The notes below the pieces were generated by a model that saw only the letters and a program-made list of their open reading frames with translations, did no database searches and was not told the origin of the DNA. Of a stretch of DNA of 64,000 nucleotides, positions 1 through 10,542 are shown piece by piece; the first letter of the stretch is position 1; each line of letters starts with the position of its first letter. Source of the stretch: Alphaproteobacteria bacterium. Its GTDB lineage: Bacteria; Pseudomonadota; Alphaproteobacteria; Rhizobiales; OSC116. The DNA is taken from assembly GCA_002400495.2 (NCBI GenBank), contig NVQL02000042.1, positions 1-64,000 of the forward strand. The letters run 5' to 3'. Made by a program: the position numbers and the translations under genes.

Positions 1-13
1 AATGAAAGGTTAG
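1..13 (+). CDS. nuoK: 3' end of NADH-quinone oxidoreductase subunit K (partial)
   Basis: Only the last codons are in the window. The frame starting at base 2 reads Met-Lys-Gly then TAG at 11-13, which matches the usual alphaproteobacterial NuoK C-terminus. It lies immediately before nuoL, where nuoK is expected. The call rests on position and three residues, so it is an inference. Confidence 0.5.
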
Positions 14-16
14 ACA

Positions 17-1957
17 ATGATTTATACAGCAATTGTCTTTCTTCCGATCTTAGCATCGTTATATGCAGGGTTTTTTGGTCGATTTTCCGATGCCAAAGTC
101 TCAGAATACCTTACCTCGGGTGTGATGGTTCTTGTCGCCCTCCTAAGCTGGGTTGTACTCCTAGGTTCTGGCTTCGAAGGCGAATCCCTCAACACCAAAG
201 TCAACATCCTCACATGGATAGAAATCACAGGCTTCAAAGCTAACTGGATCATCCGCGTAGACACTCTTACTGCTGTCATGTTCGTAGTGGTCAACACAGT
301 GTCGTCCCTGGTACACATCTATTCAATAGGCTACATGCATAACGACCCACATCGCGTCCGTTTCTTCGCCTATCTGTCATTCTTCACCTTCGCCATGCTA
401 ACCCTCATCACCGCCGATAACTTCCTACAAATGTTCTTCGGTTGGGAAGGCGTGGGCGTCGCTTCATACCTCCTCATCGGCTTCTGGTACAAAAAACAAT
501 CAGCAGGCGCTGCGGCCATGAAAGCCTTCATCGTCAACCGCGTAGGCGACTTTGGCTTCGCCCTCGGCATATTCGGTGTCCTCTACGTCTTCGGCTCAAT
601 AGATTTCGACACCGTCTTCGCCGCCGCCCCAGACATGGTAGGCAACAGCTTTAACTTCCTAGGATACGACCTTGATGTATTAACAACATTGTCAATCCTC
701 CTGTTCATCGGTGCGATGGGTAAATCAGCCCAATTCCTACTACACACATGGCTACCAGACGCCATGGAAGGCCCAACCCCAGTATCAGCCCTCATCCATG
801 CCGCCACAATGGTTACGGCTGGCGTATTCCTAGTCGCCCGCTGCTCACCTTTATTCGAGCTAGCCCCCAACGCCTTGGCTTTCGTCACCTTCATCGGCGC
901 AACAACCGCTTTCTTCGCCGCCACAGTTGGCCTCGTGCAAAACGACATCAAACGCGTCATCGCCTATTCAACAGCCTCACAACTAGGCTACATGTTCGTA
1001 GCTCTCGGAGTCGGCGCCTACCAAGCCGCCATCTTCCACCTATTCACCCATGCCTTCTTCAAAGCCCTATTATTCCTAGGCGCAGGCAGCGTCATCCATG
1101 CCATGAGTGACGAGCAAGACATGCGCAAAATGGGCGGCATCGCCTCCAAAATCCCGCGCACCTACATCATGATGTTGGTCGGCACATTGGCACTCACAGG
1201 CTTCCCACTCACCGCTGGCTATTTCTCAAAAGATGCCATCATCGAAGCCGCCTACGTCTCGCATAACTTCTTCTCAACCTATGCCTTCGTCGCCGTAGTC
1301 GTCGCCGCCCTAATGACCAGCTTCTATTCATGGCGCCTCATCTTCATGACCTTCCACGGCAAAAGCCGCGCGTCAAAAGATGTGCTATCCCATGTGCACG
1401 AAAGCCCACTCGTCATGCTCACCCCGCTCTATATTCTAGCCGCTGGCGCTTTACTAGCAGGCATATTGTTCAGCATCTATTTCATCGGCGATGGCCAACA
1501 GGTTTTCTGGGCATCTTCCATCTTCACCTCCGAGAATAATCACATCCTGCATGACATTCATGGCGTGCCAGCTTTGGTAAAATATTCACCATTCATCATG
1601 ATGGTCTTAGGCTTCGTCCTAGCGTGGTATTTCTACATCAAACAACCACAAATCCCCGTGATGCTTGCCAAACAATTTAACGGCATGTATAAATTCCTGC
1701 TCAATAAGTGGTATTTCGATGAAATGTACGATTTCCTATTTGTCAGAGGCGCACAAAAACTCGGCACATTCCTATCGGTAAAAGTCGATAAAGGCGTGAT
1801 TGATCGCTTCGGGCCAGATGGCTTGGCATCATTGGTGCTCAGAGTCACCGCACGGGTCAGTAAATTCCAATCAGGCCTGCTCTACCATTACGCCTTTGTA
1901 ATGCTCATCGGCGTGGCAATAATGTTAACCTATTTCATTCTTTGGGGGGCACGTTAA
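17..1957 (+). CDS. nuoL: NADH-quinone oxidoreductase subunit L
   Basis: Large antiporter-like membrane subunit of respiratory complex I, at the distal end of the membrane arm, where it takes part in proton pumping. The 646 residues match the usual family length and are almost entirely hydrophobic helices. The conserved stretch [16 protein letters not shown] lies near residues 142-157, and [20 protein letters not shown] follows near 243-262; both are hallmarks of NuoL/ND5. A C-terminal lateral helix region is present. An AAAGG ribosome binding site at 5-9 precedes the ATG. The stop codon overlaps the nuoM start (TAATG), so the two are translationally coupled. The gene is part of the nuoK-L-M-N operon. 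Confidence 0.98.
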   Translation: MIYTAIVFLPILASLYAGFFGRFSDAKVSEYLTSGVMVLVALLSWVVLLGSGFEGESLNTKVNILTWIEITGFKANWIIRVDTLTAVMFVVVNTVSSLVHIYSIGYMHNDPHRVRFFAYLSFFTFAMLTLITADNFLQMFFGWEGVGVASYLLIGFWYKKQSAGAAAMKAFIVNRVGDFGFALGIFGVLYVFGSIDFDTVFAAAPDMVGNSFNFLGYDLDVLTTLSILLFIGAMGKSAQFLLHTWLPDAMEGPTPVSALIHAATMVTAGVFLVARCSPLFELAPNALAFVTFIGATTAFFAATVGLVQNDIKRVIAYSTASQLGYMFVALGVGAYQAAIFHLFTHAFFKALLFLGAGSVIHAMSDEQDMRKMGGIASKIPRTYIMMLVGTLALTGFPLTAGYFSKDAIIEAAYVSHNFFSTYAFVAVVVAALMTSFYSWRLIFMTFHGKSRASKDVLSHVHESPLVMLTPLYILAAGALLAGILFSIYFIGDGQQVFWASSIFTSENNHILHDIHGVPALVKYSPFIMMVLGFVLAWYFYIKQPQIPVMLAKQFNGMYKFLLNKWYFDEMYDFLFVRGAQKLGTFLSVKVDKGVIDRFGPDGLASLVLRVTARVSKFQSGLLYHYAFVMLIGVAIMLTYFILWGAR

Positions 1958-3516
1958 TGTCTGAGTGGCCAATTCTTTCCATCGTCACCTTTTTTCCATT
2001 ATTAGGTGCATTGCTCATCTTTTTGTTGATTAAAGAAGATAGCGAACAATCAAAAAACAACATCCGCAACATCGCGCTAATGACCTCAGGAGCAACCTTC
2101 CTGATCTCACTATTGCTATGGGTGTTCTTCGATAACACAACTGCCGACATGCAATTTGTCGAAAATGCCTCATGGCTCGGCGGCAATATAAATTACAAAA
2201 TGGGCGTCGATGGCATCAGCATGCTGTTTGTCATCCTAACCACTTTCTTGCTCCCATTCTGCATTCTCGCAAGCTGGAAAACCGTAAAAAACAACGTCAA
2301 AGAATTCATGATCGCCTTCTTGGTGCTAGAAACTTTCCTAATCGGCGTGTTTAGTTCACTCGATTTGCTAGTTTTCTACATTTTCTTCGAAGGCGGCTTA
2401 ATCCCGCTATACCTCATCATCGGCATCTGGGGCGGCAAAAACCGCGTCTATGCCAGCTTTAAATTCTTCCTGTTCACCTTGCTAGGCTCAGTTCTAATGC
2501 TGCTCGCCATCATGGCAATGTATTGGGATGCAGGCACCACCGACATTGTCGAACTGCTCAATCACGAATTCCCCGCCCAAATGCAAACTTGGCTATGGCT
2601 AGCCTTCTTCGCCTCATTCGCAGTAAAAATGCCCATGTGGCCATTCCACACATGGCTACCCGATGCCCATGTGCAAGCCCCAACCGCAGGCTCGGTTATC
2701 TTAGCAGGCCTATCGCTAAAAATGGGCGGCTACGGTTTCATCCGTTTTAACCTAGCCATGTTCCCCGAAGCCAGCGATGACATGCAAACATTCGTCTTCG
2801 TCCTATCAGCCATCGCCATCGTCTACACATCATTAGTCGCGATGATGCAAAAAGACATGAAAAAGCTAATAGCCTATTCATCCGTCGCCCATATGGCCTT
2901 CGTAACCGCAGGTATTTTCACCGCCAGCACCATCGGCCTACAAGGCGCCATCTTCCAAATGCTCAGCCATGGTATCGTTTCATCAGCGCTCTTCCTCTGC
3001 GTAGGCGTCATTTATGACCGCATGCACACCAGAGAAATCTCAGCCTATGGTGGCCTAGTCCATCGCATGCCTTACTACGCATTCATCTTCATGATTTTCA
3101 CCATGGCCAACGTAGGTTTGCCAGGCACAGTAGGCTTCATCGGCGAAGTCCTAACACTAGCCGCCATGTTCCAAGTCAGCACATGGATGGCATTATTCGC
3201 CACAACAGGTGTTATCTTATCAGCAGGTTACGCCCTATGGCTCTACCGCCGCGTCATCTTCGGCGAGCTAGAAAAAGAAAGCCTGCGCGATATTCTAGAT
3301 ATGGACAAACGCGAAAAATACATCTTAGTGCCCATGATTTGCATCACAATATTCTTCGGCTTCTACCCGCAACCCATTTTCAACGTCACCAGCGTTTCGA
3401 TCGATCATCTGATCGAAAACAACCGTCAGGATATGGAAGCTGCAGGCCGCTTGTCACACGAACCACGTATAAAAACTATGGATGCTGCTGGCGAAGCCGC
3501 CGCAACAACACATTAA
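1957..3516 (+). CDS. nuoM: NADH-quinone oxidoreductase subunit M
   Basis: Second antiporter-like, proton-pumping membrane subunit of complex I. The 519-residue protein carries the NuoM/ND4 pattern [16 protein letters not shown] near residues 144-159 and [17 protein letters not shown] near 229. I chose the ATG at 1957 because a G-run ribosome binding site (1945-1949) sits just upstream and the start overlaps the nuoL stop by one base. An in-frame TTG at 1942 would add five residues and is less likely. About 14 hydrophobic segments are visible. A 26-base gap separates it from nuoN. Confidence 0.98.
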   Translation: MSEWPILSIVTFFPLLGALLIFLLIKEDSEQSKNNIRNIALMTSGATFLISLLLWVFFDNTTADMQFVENASWLGGNINYKMGVDGISMLFVILTTFLLPFCILASWKTVKNNVKEFMIAFLVLETFLIGVFSSLDLLVFYIFFEGGLIPLYLIIGIWGGKNRVYASFKFFLFTLLGSVLMLLAIMAMYWDAGTTDIVELLNHEFPAQMQTWLWLAFFASFAVKMPMWPFHTWLPDAHVQAPTAGSVILAGLSLKMGGYGFIRFNLAMFPEASDDMQTFVFVLSAIAIVYTSLVAMMQKDMKKLIAYSSVAHMAFVTAGIFTASTIGLQGAIFQMLSHGIVSSALFLCVGVIYDRMHTREISAYGGLVHRMPYYAFIFMIFTMANVGLPGTVGFIGEVLTLAAMFQVSTWMALFATTGVILSAGYALWLYRRVIFGELEKESLRDILDMDKREKYILVPMICITIFFGFYPQPIFNVTSVSIDHLIENNRQDMEAAGRLSHEPRIKTMDAAGEAAATTH

Positions 3517-3542
3517 GTATTTAGAGATTTAGGAATAACATT

Positions 3543-4982
3543 ATGTCAACTGAAAACGACTTTCTATATATCTTACCCGAACTCATCTTAGTGGTCGGCG
3601 CGCTCATCGCGTTGCTGATTGCAGGTTATGCGGGTAAAAAGTCGGTTGGTCTCGTGTCCAACTTCGCCATCGGTCTCATGATACTCGCAGGCGTCGTCTC
3701 ATATGCCCTACCAACAGATGTAACCCGCGTATTCAACGGCCTCCTAATCAACGACAATTACAGCATCTTCATGAAAATCCTCACCCTATTCGGCGGTGCG
3801 GCCACATTGCTGATGATTAAAAACTTCCTACAATCTCGCAAACTAGACCAACCAGAATTCATCGTCCTCATCCTATTCGCCATCGTCGGCATGATGTTCA
3901 TGATCTCATCCAACAACCTGCTCACCCTGTATCTAGGCATCGAGATGCAAAGCTTGTCGCTCTACATCCTAGCCGCGTTCAACCGCTCCTCCACCAAAGC
4001 CACCGAGTCAGGCCTTAAATATTTCATCCTAGGCGCCTTATCATCAGGCATGCTGCTATTCGGCATGTCATATATCTACGGCTTCACTGGCTCCACATCG
4101 TTCGATCTAATCGCCGAGCATATCAGCCAAGAAGGCTCATCAATCGGCATTATCTTCGGCATTACATTCCTAGCAGCTGGCCTAATGTTCAAAATCTCCG
4201 CCGTACCGTTCCATATGTGGACACCAGACGTCTACGAAGGCGCGCCAACCCCAGTCACGGCCTTCTTCGCCACCGCGCCAAAAGTCGCCGCCATGGCCAT
4301 GATCATCCGCGTGCTCTATAGCCCCTTCATCGAAATGGGCGCCGACTGGCAACAAATCATCGTTTTCGTCGCACTAGCCTCTATGGTACTAGGCGGATTC
4401 GCAGGCATCGCACAAAAAAACATCAAACGCCTAATGGCCTATTCATCCATCGCCCACATGGGCTATGCCCTAGTCGGCGCAGCTGCATATACCGAAGCAG
4501 GCACCGCCATCCAATCCGTCATCCTATACATGACCATCTATCTCATCACCACACTCGGCGTGTTCGCCTGTATCTTGGGCATGAAACGCGGCGGCGATAG
4601 TTTCGAGAAAATCTCCGACCTAGCAGGCATGTGGCGCAACCATCCACTCATCGCCATCTCACTCACCATCTTCATGTTCTCACTCACAGGCATGCCCCCA
4701 TTCGCAGGCTTCATCGCCAAATACTACGTCTTCACAGCCGCCGTAAACGAAGGCCTATGGCTTCTGGTCATCGTCGGCGTCCTAGCCTCGGTGGTCGGCG
4801 CATTCTATTATTTGCGCATCATCAAAGTCATTTATTTCGAAGAAAGCAAAGAGCCATTCGACCCAATGTCAATCGAGCTGAAAATAGTCTTGGGCTTTGC
4901 CACATTGTTCACAATTATTTTCACCATTCTTCCAAGCAGCTTGCTTGAACTGGCACAAACCGCCGCCCAGTCCCTCAATTGA
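3543..4982 (+). CDS. nuoN: NADH-quinone oxidoreductase subunit N
   Basis: Third antiporter-like subunit of complex I, in the inner membrane. The 479-residue protein is hydrophobic throughout and has the NuoN/ND2 signature FHMWTPDVYEGAPTPVTAFF near residues 223-242, plus the GIAQKNIKRLMAYSSIAHMG helix-break segment near residue 285. AGGA upstream of the ATG serves as ribosome binding site. It is the last nuo gene; birA starts at its stop codon, an arrangement common in alphaproteobacteria. Confidence 0.98.
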   Translation: MSTENDFLYILPELILVVGALIALLIAGYAGKKSVGLVSNFAIGLMILAGVVSYALPTDVTRVFNGLLINDNYSIFMKILTLFGGAATLLMIKNFLQSRKLDQPEFIVLILFAIVGMMFMISSNNLLTLYLGIEMQSLSLYILAAFNRSSTKATESGLKYFILGALSSGMLLFGMSYIYGFTGSTSFDLIAEHISQEGSSIGIIFGITFLAAGLMFKISAVPFHMWTPDVYEGAPTPVTAFFATAPKVAAMAMIIRVLYSPFIEMGADWQQIIVFVALASMVLGGFAGIAQKNIKRLMAYSSIAHMGYALVGAAAYTEAGTAIQSVILYMTIYLITTLGVFACILGMKRGGDSFEKISDLAGMWRNHPLIAISLTIFMFSLTGMPPFAGFIAKYYVFTAAVNEGLWLLVIVGVLASVVGAFYYLRIIKVIYFEESKEPFDPMSIELKIVLGFATLFTIIFTILPSSLLELAQTAAQSLN

Positions 4983-4984
4983 GT

Positions 4985-5761
4985 ATGGGCATTAACCTGC
5001 CCACAGGCTATCAATTAGCCGAATTCGAGACATTGGCATCAACCAATCAACAAGCCATGCAAATGGCACAATTGGGCGATTTAGGCTTCCTGCAAGACGC
5101 GCCTCTGGTTGTATTCACCAAAAACCAAAGCGCAGGCCGCGGCCGCAATGGCCGCACATGGCTCAGTTCCAACCAAACCCTAACCGCCACAATTCTGCTA
5201 TCCAGCAAAGCCCCTAAACACAAAGTCGCACAACTGGCATTTGTCGCGGCTTTAGCTGTACACAGCACCGTTTGCGAATTTATACCCACCGATAAACACA
5301 AATCAGTCAAGCTTAAATGGCCAAATGATATATTGGTGCAAGGCCGTAAATTAGCAGGCATCCTCATCGAATCCTGCACCGTCAAAGGCCACCCAGATAG
5401 CATTCTAGCAGTCGGCATTGGCATCAATATCGGCGATATTCCCAAAGATGGCGATTTCTCAGCAACCTCACTTAAAGCCCTAGAAGCAGATACAACTATT
5501 GACCAAGCCCTTTCGTCTATGATATTTAACTTTGATAAATACCTAGATTTGTGGTCTGATGGCGCAGGTTTCGCGATGATTCGCAAAATCTGGCTAGATC
5601 ATGCTCTAGGCCTCGGCGGTAAAATCACCGCACGGCTACCAAACCAGTCGATACAAGGTATATTCGAGAGTTTGGATGATGACGGCACACTAATTTTGCG
5701 TGATGAAGCAGATAAAATTCATCAAATAACGGCGGGTGATATCTTCATCGGCCACATATAA
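4985..5761 (+). CDS. birA: Biotin--[acetyl-CoA-carboxylase] ligase
   Basis: Activates biotin with ATP and transfers it to the biotin carrier domains of carboxylases in the cytosol. The 258-residue protein has the biotinyl-AMP loop GRGRNGRTW near residues 50-58, KWPND near 110-114 and AGILIES near 121, all diagnostic of the ligase core, followed by a C-terminal SH3-like domain. There is no N-terminal helix-turn-helix, so this is a class I enzyme without repressor function. The ATG at 4985 is two bases past the nuoN stop; an in-frame TTG at 4979 overlapping nuoN would add two residues. Confidence 0.95.
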   Translation: MGINLPTGYQLAEFETLASTNQQAMQMAQLGDLGFLQDAPLVVFTKNQSAGRGRNGRTWLSSNQTLTATILLSSKAPKHKVAQLAFVAALAVHSTVCEFIPTDKHKSVKLKWPNDILVQGRKLAGILIESCTVKGHPDSILAVGIGINIGDIPKDGDFSATSLKALEADTTIDQALSSMIFNFDKYLDLWSDGAGFAMIRKIWLDHALGLGGKITARLPNQSIQGIFESLDDDGTLILRDEADKIHQITAGDIFIGHI

Positions 5762-5793
5762 ATGTAAGTAAAAAGAAAGACATAAAACAAATT

Positions 5794-7470
5794 ATGGTTT
5801 CAAAAAATCAACAAGAATTTCTCTACGTCCCACTAGGCGGCGTCGGCGAAATCGGCATGAACATGTATCTCTACGGCTTTGGCAACAAACAAAATCGCAA
5901 ATGGATCATGGTCGATGCAGGCATAGCCTTTGCAGATGACAGCCAACCGGGCGTCGAAAGCATCATTGCCGACACAGCATTCATCGAAAACGAGCTAGAC
6001 AATCTACTCGGCATTTTCATCACCCACGCCCACGAAGATCACCAAGGTGCACTAGATAAAATCTGGCCAATCCTCGATGTCCCCATCTACGGAACACCAT
6101 TTTCTACAAACCTCATCGCCCGCAAATTGGCCGAAACCAATTTCGCCGATGATGTAGAAATGATCAACGTCCAACAAGGCGATAGCATCACAGTCGGCCC
6201 CTTCACGGTTGAATTCATCCCCGTCACCCACTCAATCCCCGAAGCCAATGCCCTAGCCATCACCACCGAGCTAGGCACAGTCGTGCATACAGGCGATTGG
6301 AAGCTAGATAGCAATCCAGTCATCGGCCGAACCACCGACATCAAACGCCTAAAACAACTCGGCGAAGCAGGCGTCCTAGCCCTAATCGGCGATAGCACCA
6401 ATGTCTTCCGTTCAGGCCAATCCCCAACCGAGCACGAAGTCGGTCAAAACCTTGCAGATGCCATCAAAGGCGCATCAGGCTGCATCGCTATCACTAGCTT
6501 TGCCTCCAACGCCGCCCGTGTTTACTCCATCATTAAAGCCGCCGAAGCAGCAGATAAAAACGTAGTCATCGCAGGCCGCTCCCTATGGCGCATCATCGAT
6601 ATAGCGCGCGAGGAAGGCTATTTCAGCGACCTCCCGCATCTCTACGATCAAAATGATTTCGACACATTACCCCATAACAACACTGTCGTTGTCGTCACAG
6701 GCACCCAAGGCGAAGCACGCGCCGCTCTAGCCCGCATCGCCAAAGGCGAACATCCCGCCGTTAAACTCCGCGCCAACGACACAGTCATTTTCTCGTCAAC
6801 CACAATCCCAGGCAACGAAAAATCAGTTGGCTACGTCGTTAACGCCTTGGCCGATGCCGACATCAACATCATCAATAGCCAAACCCACAAAGTCCATGTA
6901 ACAGGTCATCCACTACGTGAAGAAATGATCCAAATGTACGAATGGCTAAAACCCGAAACCTCAATCCCCGTCCATGGCGAGGTTATGCACGTCCGCGAAC
7001 ATTTAAAACTAGCCAAATCTCTAGGCATTAAAAACACCGTAAAAGCCCTAAACGGCACCATGGTGCGCCTAGCCCCGGGCAAAACAAAAGTCATCGGCGA
7101 AGTCGAACATGGCCGCATATACGAAGATGGCAATCTACTCACTCCCGCATGGGATGGCCCGGTTAAAGAACGCCGCAAACTAAGCTTTGTTGGCATCGTG
7201 ACAATTTCCATCGTGTTCGACCGCAAAGGCAAACTACGCGCCGAGCCAGAAATTTTCTCTATGGGTCTGCCAGAATATGATGATGAAGGCGTCAGCATGT
7301 TCGATATAATCGCTGATAAAGTCGATGAGATCATCCAAGCCATGCCCAACGGCGTGCGTAAAAAAGAAAACGCCGCCCGCGAAGCCTTCCGCATCGGTGT
7401 ACGCCGTCAGGTCGAACGCATCTGGGGCAAAAAAACCATCGTACAAATCATGCTGTCATATGTTGATTAG
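5794..7470 (+). CDS. rnj: Ribonuclease J
   Basis: Metallo-beta-lactamase/beta-CASP ribonuclease with endo- and 5'-3' exonuclease activity, acting in rRNA maturation and mRNA decay in alphaproteobacteria. The 558 residues match the family. The metal-binding motif HAHEDHQGA begins near residue 78. Further ligands are HSIPEAN near residue 145 and HTGDWK near residue 166; the beta-CASP GNEKSV segment and the VHVTGHP segment are also visible. It follows birA by 32 bases, as is common in Rhizobiales. Its stop overlaps the end of the convergent minus-strand cassette by about four bases. Confidence 0.97.
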   Translation: MVSKNQQEFLYVPLGGVGEIGMNMYLYGFGNKQNRKWIMVDAGIAFADDSQPGVESIIADTAFIENELDNLLGIFITHAHEDHQGALDKIWPILDVPIYGTPFSTNLIARKLAETNFADDVEMINVQQGDSITVGPFTVEFIPVTHSIPEANALAITTELGTVVHTGDWKLDSNPVIGRTTDIKRLKQLGEAGVLALIGDSTNVFRSGQSPTEHEVGQNLADAIKGASGCIAITSFASNAARVYSIIKAAEAADKNVVIAGRSLWRIIDIAREEGYFSDLPHLYDQNDFDTLPHNNTVVVVTGTQGEARAALARIAKGEHPAVKLRANDTVIFSSTTIPGNEKSVGYVVNALADADINIINSQTHKVHVTGHPLREEMIQMYEWLKPETSIPVHGEVMHVREHLKLAKSLGIKNTVKALNGTMVRLAPGKTKVIGEVEHGRIYEDGNLLTPAWDGPVKERRKLSFVGIVTISIVFDRKGKLRAEPEIFSMGLPEYDDEGVSMFDIIADKVDEIIQAMPNGVRKKENAAREAFRIGVRRQVERIWGKKTIVQIMLSYVD

Positions 7471-7967
7471 TCAGAACTAGGTGCGGATGGATCGATTTTT
7501 ACCAAATCGCCATCCGCCAATCCAACCAATAAATGCTCATCACCACTCACTTTAAATATGCCGTATTTCGCGACGGCATATGTGGTGCGCAACCCTTCCT
7601 GAAACAAAAAACTGTCAGGCTGTAAATTAATTCCAGAGCGGACTTTAGAGTATTTAAACAAAACCTCTCCAGCACCAAGCGCTTGCCCCTCATCAAACCC
7701 CACAAATTCTGCTTTTCGTTCATCATCAAGCTTTAAGCGTAAAAACCCAGCACGGGCTTTCGGCATGTCATCAAACCCAATTCCCTGCCTTTCAATCGCA
7801 TAACGCAGGCGCATATAATCCCCCTGCATAATCGAGCGCGGGTCAACGGGCGCAAGTGCCAAATAAACCACATCACCCTCAGCAATCAATGTCTCTTTCT
7901 GCATAATGCCATATATAAACACCGCAATAATCACCAAAGCCATGCCAAAATTCAAATATTTTTTCAT
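7467..7967 (-). CDS. GDYxxLxY domain-containing membrane-anchored protein
   Basis: The 166-residue protein has one N-terminal membrane segment (about residues 6-22) followed by a soluble domain with the family-defining GDYMRLRY at residues 49-56. The biochemical role of the family is unknown. In other genomes such proteins occur with DUF2157 and DUF4401 membrane proteins, and that is the case here: the start codon abuts the stop of the DUF4401 gene. The soluble part probably lies outside the inner membrane; this is inferred from the single N-terminal helix. Last gene of a three-gene minus-strand operon. Confidence 0.85.
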   Translation of the reverse strand: MKKYLNFGMALVIIAVFIYGIMQKETLIAEGDVVYLALAPVDPRSIMQGDYMRLRYAIERQGIGFDDMPKARAGFLRLKLDDERKAEFVGFDEGQALGAGEVLFKYSKVRSGINLQPDSFLFQEGLRTTYAVAKYGIFKVSGDEHLLVGLADGDLVKIDPSAPSSD

Positions 7968-9067
7968 CAGGCCACCTTCTCAAATTTGCTATATCTCACC
8001 ACAGCCCAAGCCACCAACAGCCCCACACCAACCACCATTGCCAACAATGAGGCACTGTCCAACGTCAAGTCAAAGCTATGGTAAAGCTGATAAATAAACG
8101 CAGGCGTTAAAATATAAGCCATCACAATCACATACCTATCTCTTCGGCTATACCCAAAAACAAAGCAGAATAAAATAATATACAAATTATCAATCGGCAA
8201 AATAGCACCCGCCAATAACAACAGCAAAACCACAATATATTGCCAGCTCAATCTATAACCAGCGCTCTTCAGCAATTTCAAAGCCAAATAAACACTCGGC
8301 GCCAATAGCAAAAGGTTATAAGCAATCTGCGTCCCCCGCCCAATCATTAATTCAGGCACTCGCGTAAACAGGCTTTCATCCGCATAAGCCAATATAAGCA
8401 GCGACAATGTCAGCGCATAAAACGGCAATCGATTCTTATATTCCGTGTCAAATCTAAGCAACATCACCACCGCCCAAATCCACAAAACACTCGAAATCAC
8501 AAAATCAAACGGAAACGGCAAATAGGTATCAAACTCAAAATAAGTCGCCATCCCCAACCAATCCCGCGCCACATATTTTAGCCCACAAATGGTAATCACC
8601 AATAATGTAAATATTTCAAGTTTTATCCTGCCGACATACATATTACCAATCGCCAACAACACCGCCAACGGCGCATATAACCTTAAATTTTCAAAAAAAT
8701 CATTATAGCCAATCATCGCAGAAATCCGCTCAAACACCAACCCGATCAACGCCAACTTGCCAAATATCATAAAATAAGTAGAAAGCCGCAATGCAAATAC
8801 ACTGCCAGTCGAATGGCTCTTATACCCCATAAATATCATCAGCCCCGCCACCAAGCTTAAATGCATCCAAAAATAATCTTCATCAAACGTCAACGTGCCC
8901 CATAAAAAACTTAATATCGCAATCAATATCAACGAGCTGGCAAAAAACGCCCCAACCGACAATAAAATATTCACAAATAAAGACGACCCAACCACATCAC
9001 CCTCAATCGCCCCAATTTCTTCGGCATCCACACCATCAAGCTGCCTCATTAAATCTTGCGTTTTCAT
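7967..9067 (-). CDS. DUF4401 domain-containing integral membrane protein
   Basis: The 366-residue protein has a short cytosolic N-terminus and about ten or more hydrophobic helices covering the rest. It matches the DUF4401 family by length, hydrophobic profile and its position between a DUF2157 gene and a GDYxxLxY gene. The gene overlaps its upstream neighbour by four bases and abuts its downstream neighbour, so the three are surely co-translated. Function is unknown; a membrane complex formed by the three products is an inference from the tight clustering. Confidence 0.8.
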   Translation of the reverse strand: MKTQDLMRQLDGVDAEEIGAIEGDVVGSSLFVNILLSVGAFFASSLILIAILSFLWGTLTFDEDYFWMHLSLVAGLMIFMGYKSHSTGSVFALRLSTYFMIFGKLALIGLVFERISAMIGYNDFFENLRLYAPLAVLLAIGNMYVGRIKLEIFTLLVITICGLKYVARDWLGMATYFEFDTYLPFPFDFVISSVLWIWAVVMLLRFDTEYKNRLPFYALTLSLLILAYADESLFTRVPELMIGRGTQIAYNLLLLAPSVYLALKLLKSAGYRLSWQYIVVLLLLLAGAILPIDNLYIILFCFVFGYSRRDRYVIVMAYILTPAFIYQLYHSFDLTLDSASLLAMVVGVGLLVAWAVVRYSKFEKVA

Positions 9068-10062
9068 AATATTTCGCCCTCAAAATCACGTGTGGCATGC
9101 TGGTAATATTTATATGCACCATAAAACAGCCCAATCACCACACCAGCACTCAATAAGAAGCCACCAAACTCACCACTTACAAATTCGTATATATTGCGCG
9201 TCACACCAAATATCACAATCACCGTCAAACAAAAAAAGCCCACGCTATATTCAGGCAAAGATTTCCGAACAAGTTTCTCATATAAATAAACGCACCCAAA
9301 TATAACCACACTCAGCCAGAACCCCGCATCAAAATCACTACCGCGCATGTCCATCAACACATCAAAAACATAACCAGTCACAGGTAAAAACATCCCAATC
9401 GCCAACAGCAACTTAATCCACTTCTTATCCAACCAGCCTTCGCCTTTTTTAACCGCCACAAGCATGGCAGCATATACAATCACATAAAACAGGCTCAACA
9501 AAATCATCACATGCTCGCCTTCAAACAAAGCGTCCAAAAACCCCATATCCCACCATAATGTCATCGCAAAATTGCACACCACCAACCACATCACCCACAA
9601 AGGCGCAAAGCGGGCAAATAACACCCACGGCAATATCAATATCGCCCAAGTTAAAAACAACGTATAGCTGTCAGCCCCCGTTTGGTAAATCTGCCCAAAC
9701 ACCGCCATAAACACGCCGACCATAAAGCCCGCCACCATCAACACCAAATCGCCAGCAAATTTTTTCCCGCGCGCCAGCAACAACCAGTTCGCCCCAGCCA
9801 ACACACCAATCAACGCCAATACGCCGCCCATTTTCACAAATGGTGGTATGTACGCCCAGTTAAACGCAAAAAACAGCATAATGCTGGCAGTCACAAACAA
9901 AGCCCCCAGCACCAATAACAGCCGCTCAACCCATATTTTAAATTCCAGCGGCGGCGATAAAAGCGCTATGGCTTCATCGCGGGCAGGGCTGGTTAAATAG
10001 TCATTCTGCCACAATTGGTTGACAATCCGCTTAGATGCCTGTTCAAACCGTTCAAAAAACAT
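9064..10062 (-). CDS. DUF2157 domain-containing integral membrane protein
   Basis: First gene of the minus-strand cassette. The 332-residue protein has an N-terminal soluble stretch of about 45 residues rich in charged residues, typical of DUF2157, then about ten transmembrane segments. Its stop overlaps the start of the DUF4401 gene by four bases. No enzymatic motif is visible. The cassette sits between rnj and mce, which are neighbours in many Rhizobiales, so it appears inserted into a conserved block. Confidence 0.82.
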   Translation of the reverse strand: MFFERFEQASKRIVNQLWQNDYLTSPARDEAIALLSPPLEFKIWVERLLLVLGALFVTASIMLFFAFNWAYIPPFVKMGGVLALIGVLAGANWLLLARGKKFAGDLVLMVAGFMVGVFMAVFGQIYQTGADSYTLFLTWAILILPWVLFARFAPLWVMWLVVCNFAMTLWWDMGFLDALFEGEHVMILLSLFYVIVYAAMLVAVKKGEGWLDKKWIKLLLAIGMFLPVTGYVFDVLMDMRGSDFDAGFWLSVVIFGCVYLYEKLVRKSLPEYSVGFFCLTVIVIFGVTRNIYEFVSGEFGGFLLSAGVVIGLFYGAYKYYQHATRDFEGEIL

Positions 10063-10134
10063 GTTTTATATTTATCTCTCGTCAAAATATCTGTAGACCT
10101 ATAATATGTAGATTCATTAATATTGGAAACCCAA

Positions 10135-10539
10135 ATGATAGGCAAGTTAAACCATGTGGCCATTGCCGTCGCAAATCTAGATGAAGCGGTTAAAACCTAC
10201 AGCCAAAGCCTAGGTGCCAAGGTTTCTCCACCACAAGATTTGCCCGAGCATGGGGTGAGGGTGGTGTTTGTAGAGCTGCCCAACAGCAAAATAGAATTAC
10301 TCAGCCCACTAGGCGCCGAATCACCCATCACAGCATTTCTAGCCAAAAATCCCGTAGGCGGCATGCATCATATCTGTTATGAGGTCGATAACATCGCAAC
10401 CGCCATCACCAAATTACAAGCCGATGGCGTGCGCATATTGGGCGATGGCAAACCCAAAATCGGCGCCCATGGCAAGCCAGTCATTTTCATGCATCCCAAA
10501 GATATGGGCGGCGTGCTCATCGAGTTAGAAGAGGTATAA
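10135..10539 (+). CDS. mce: Methylmalonyl-CoA epimerase
   Basis: Vicinal-oxygen-chelate enzyme that interconverts the (R) and (S) forms of methylmalonyl-CoA in propionyl-CoA metabolism. The 134-residue product begins IGKLNHVAIAV with the first metal-ligand His, followed by the FVELPNSKIELLSPLG strand and GGMHHICYEV with the next ligand His. The terminal strand ends GVLIELEEV, providing the final Glu ligand. I use ATG 10135; an in-frame TTG at 10123 would add METQ-type residues before it. It is followed at once by a DUF1467 gene, the usual alphaproteobacterial order. Confidence 0.93.
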   Translation: MIGKLNHVAIAVANLDEAVKTYSQSLGAKVSPPQDLPEHGVRVVFVELPNSKIELLSPLGAESPITAFLAKNPVGGMHHICYEVDNIATAITKLQADGVRILGDGKPKIGAHGKPVIFMHPKDMGGVLIELEEV

Positions 10540-10542
10540 TAT

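Noticed and set aside
5047-5586. 179-codon open frame opposite birA
   Set aside because: Fully antisense to a well-supported gene, with no recognisable domain.
6906-7394. 162-codon open frame opposite rnj
   Set aside because: Antisense shadow of a conserved gene; no ribosome binding site or domain.
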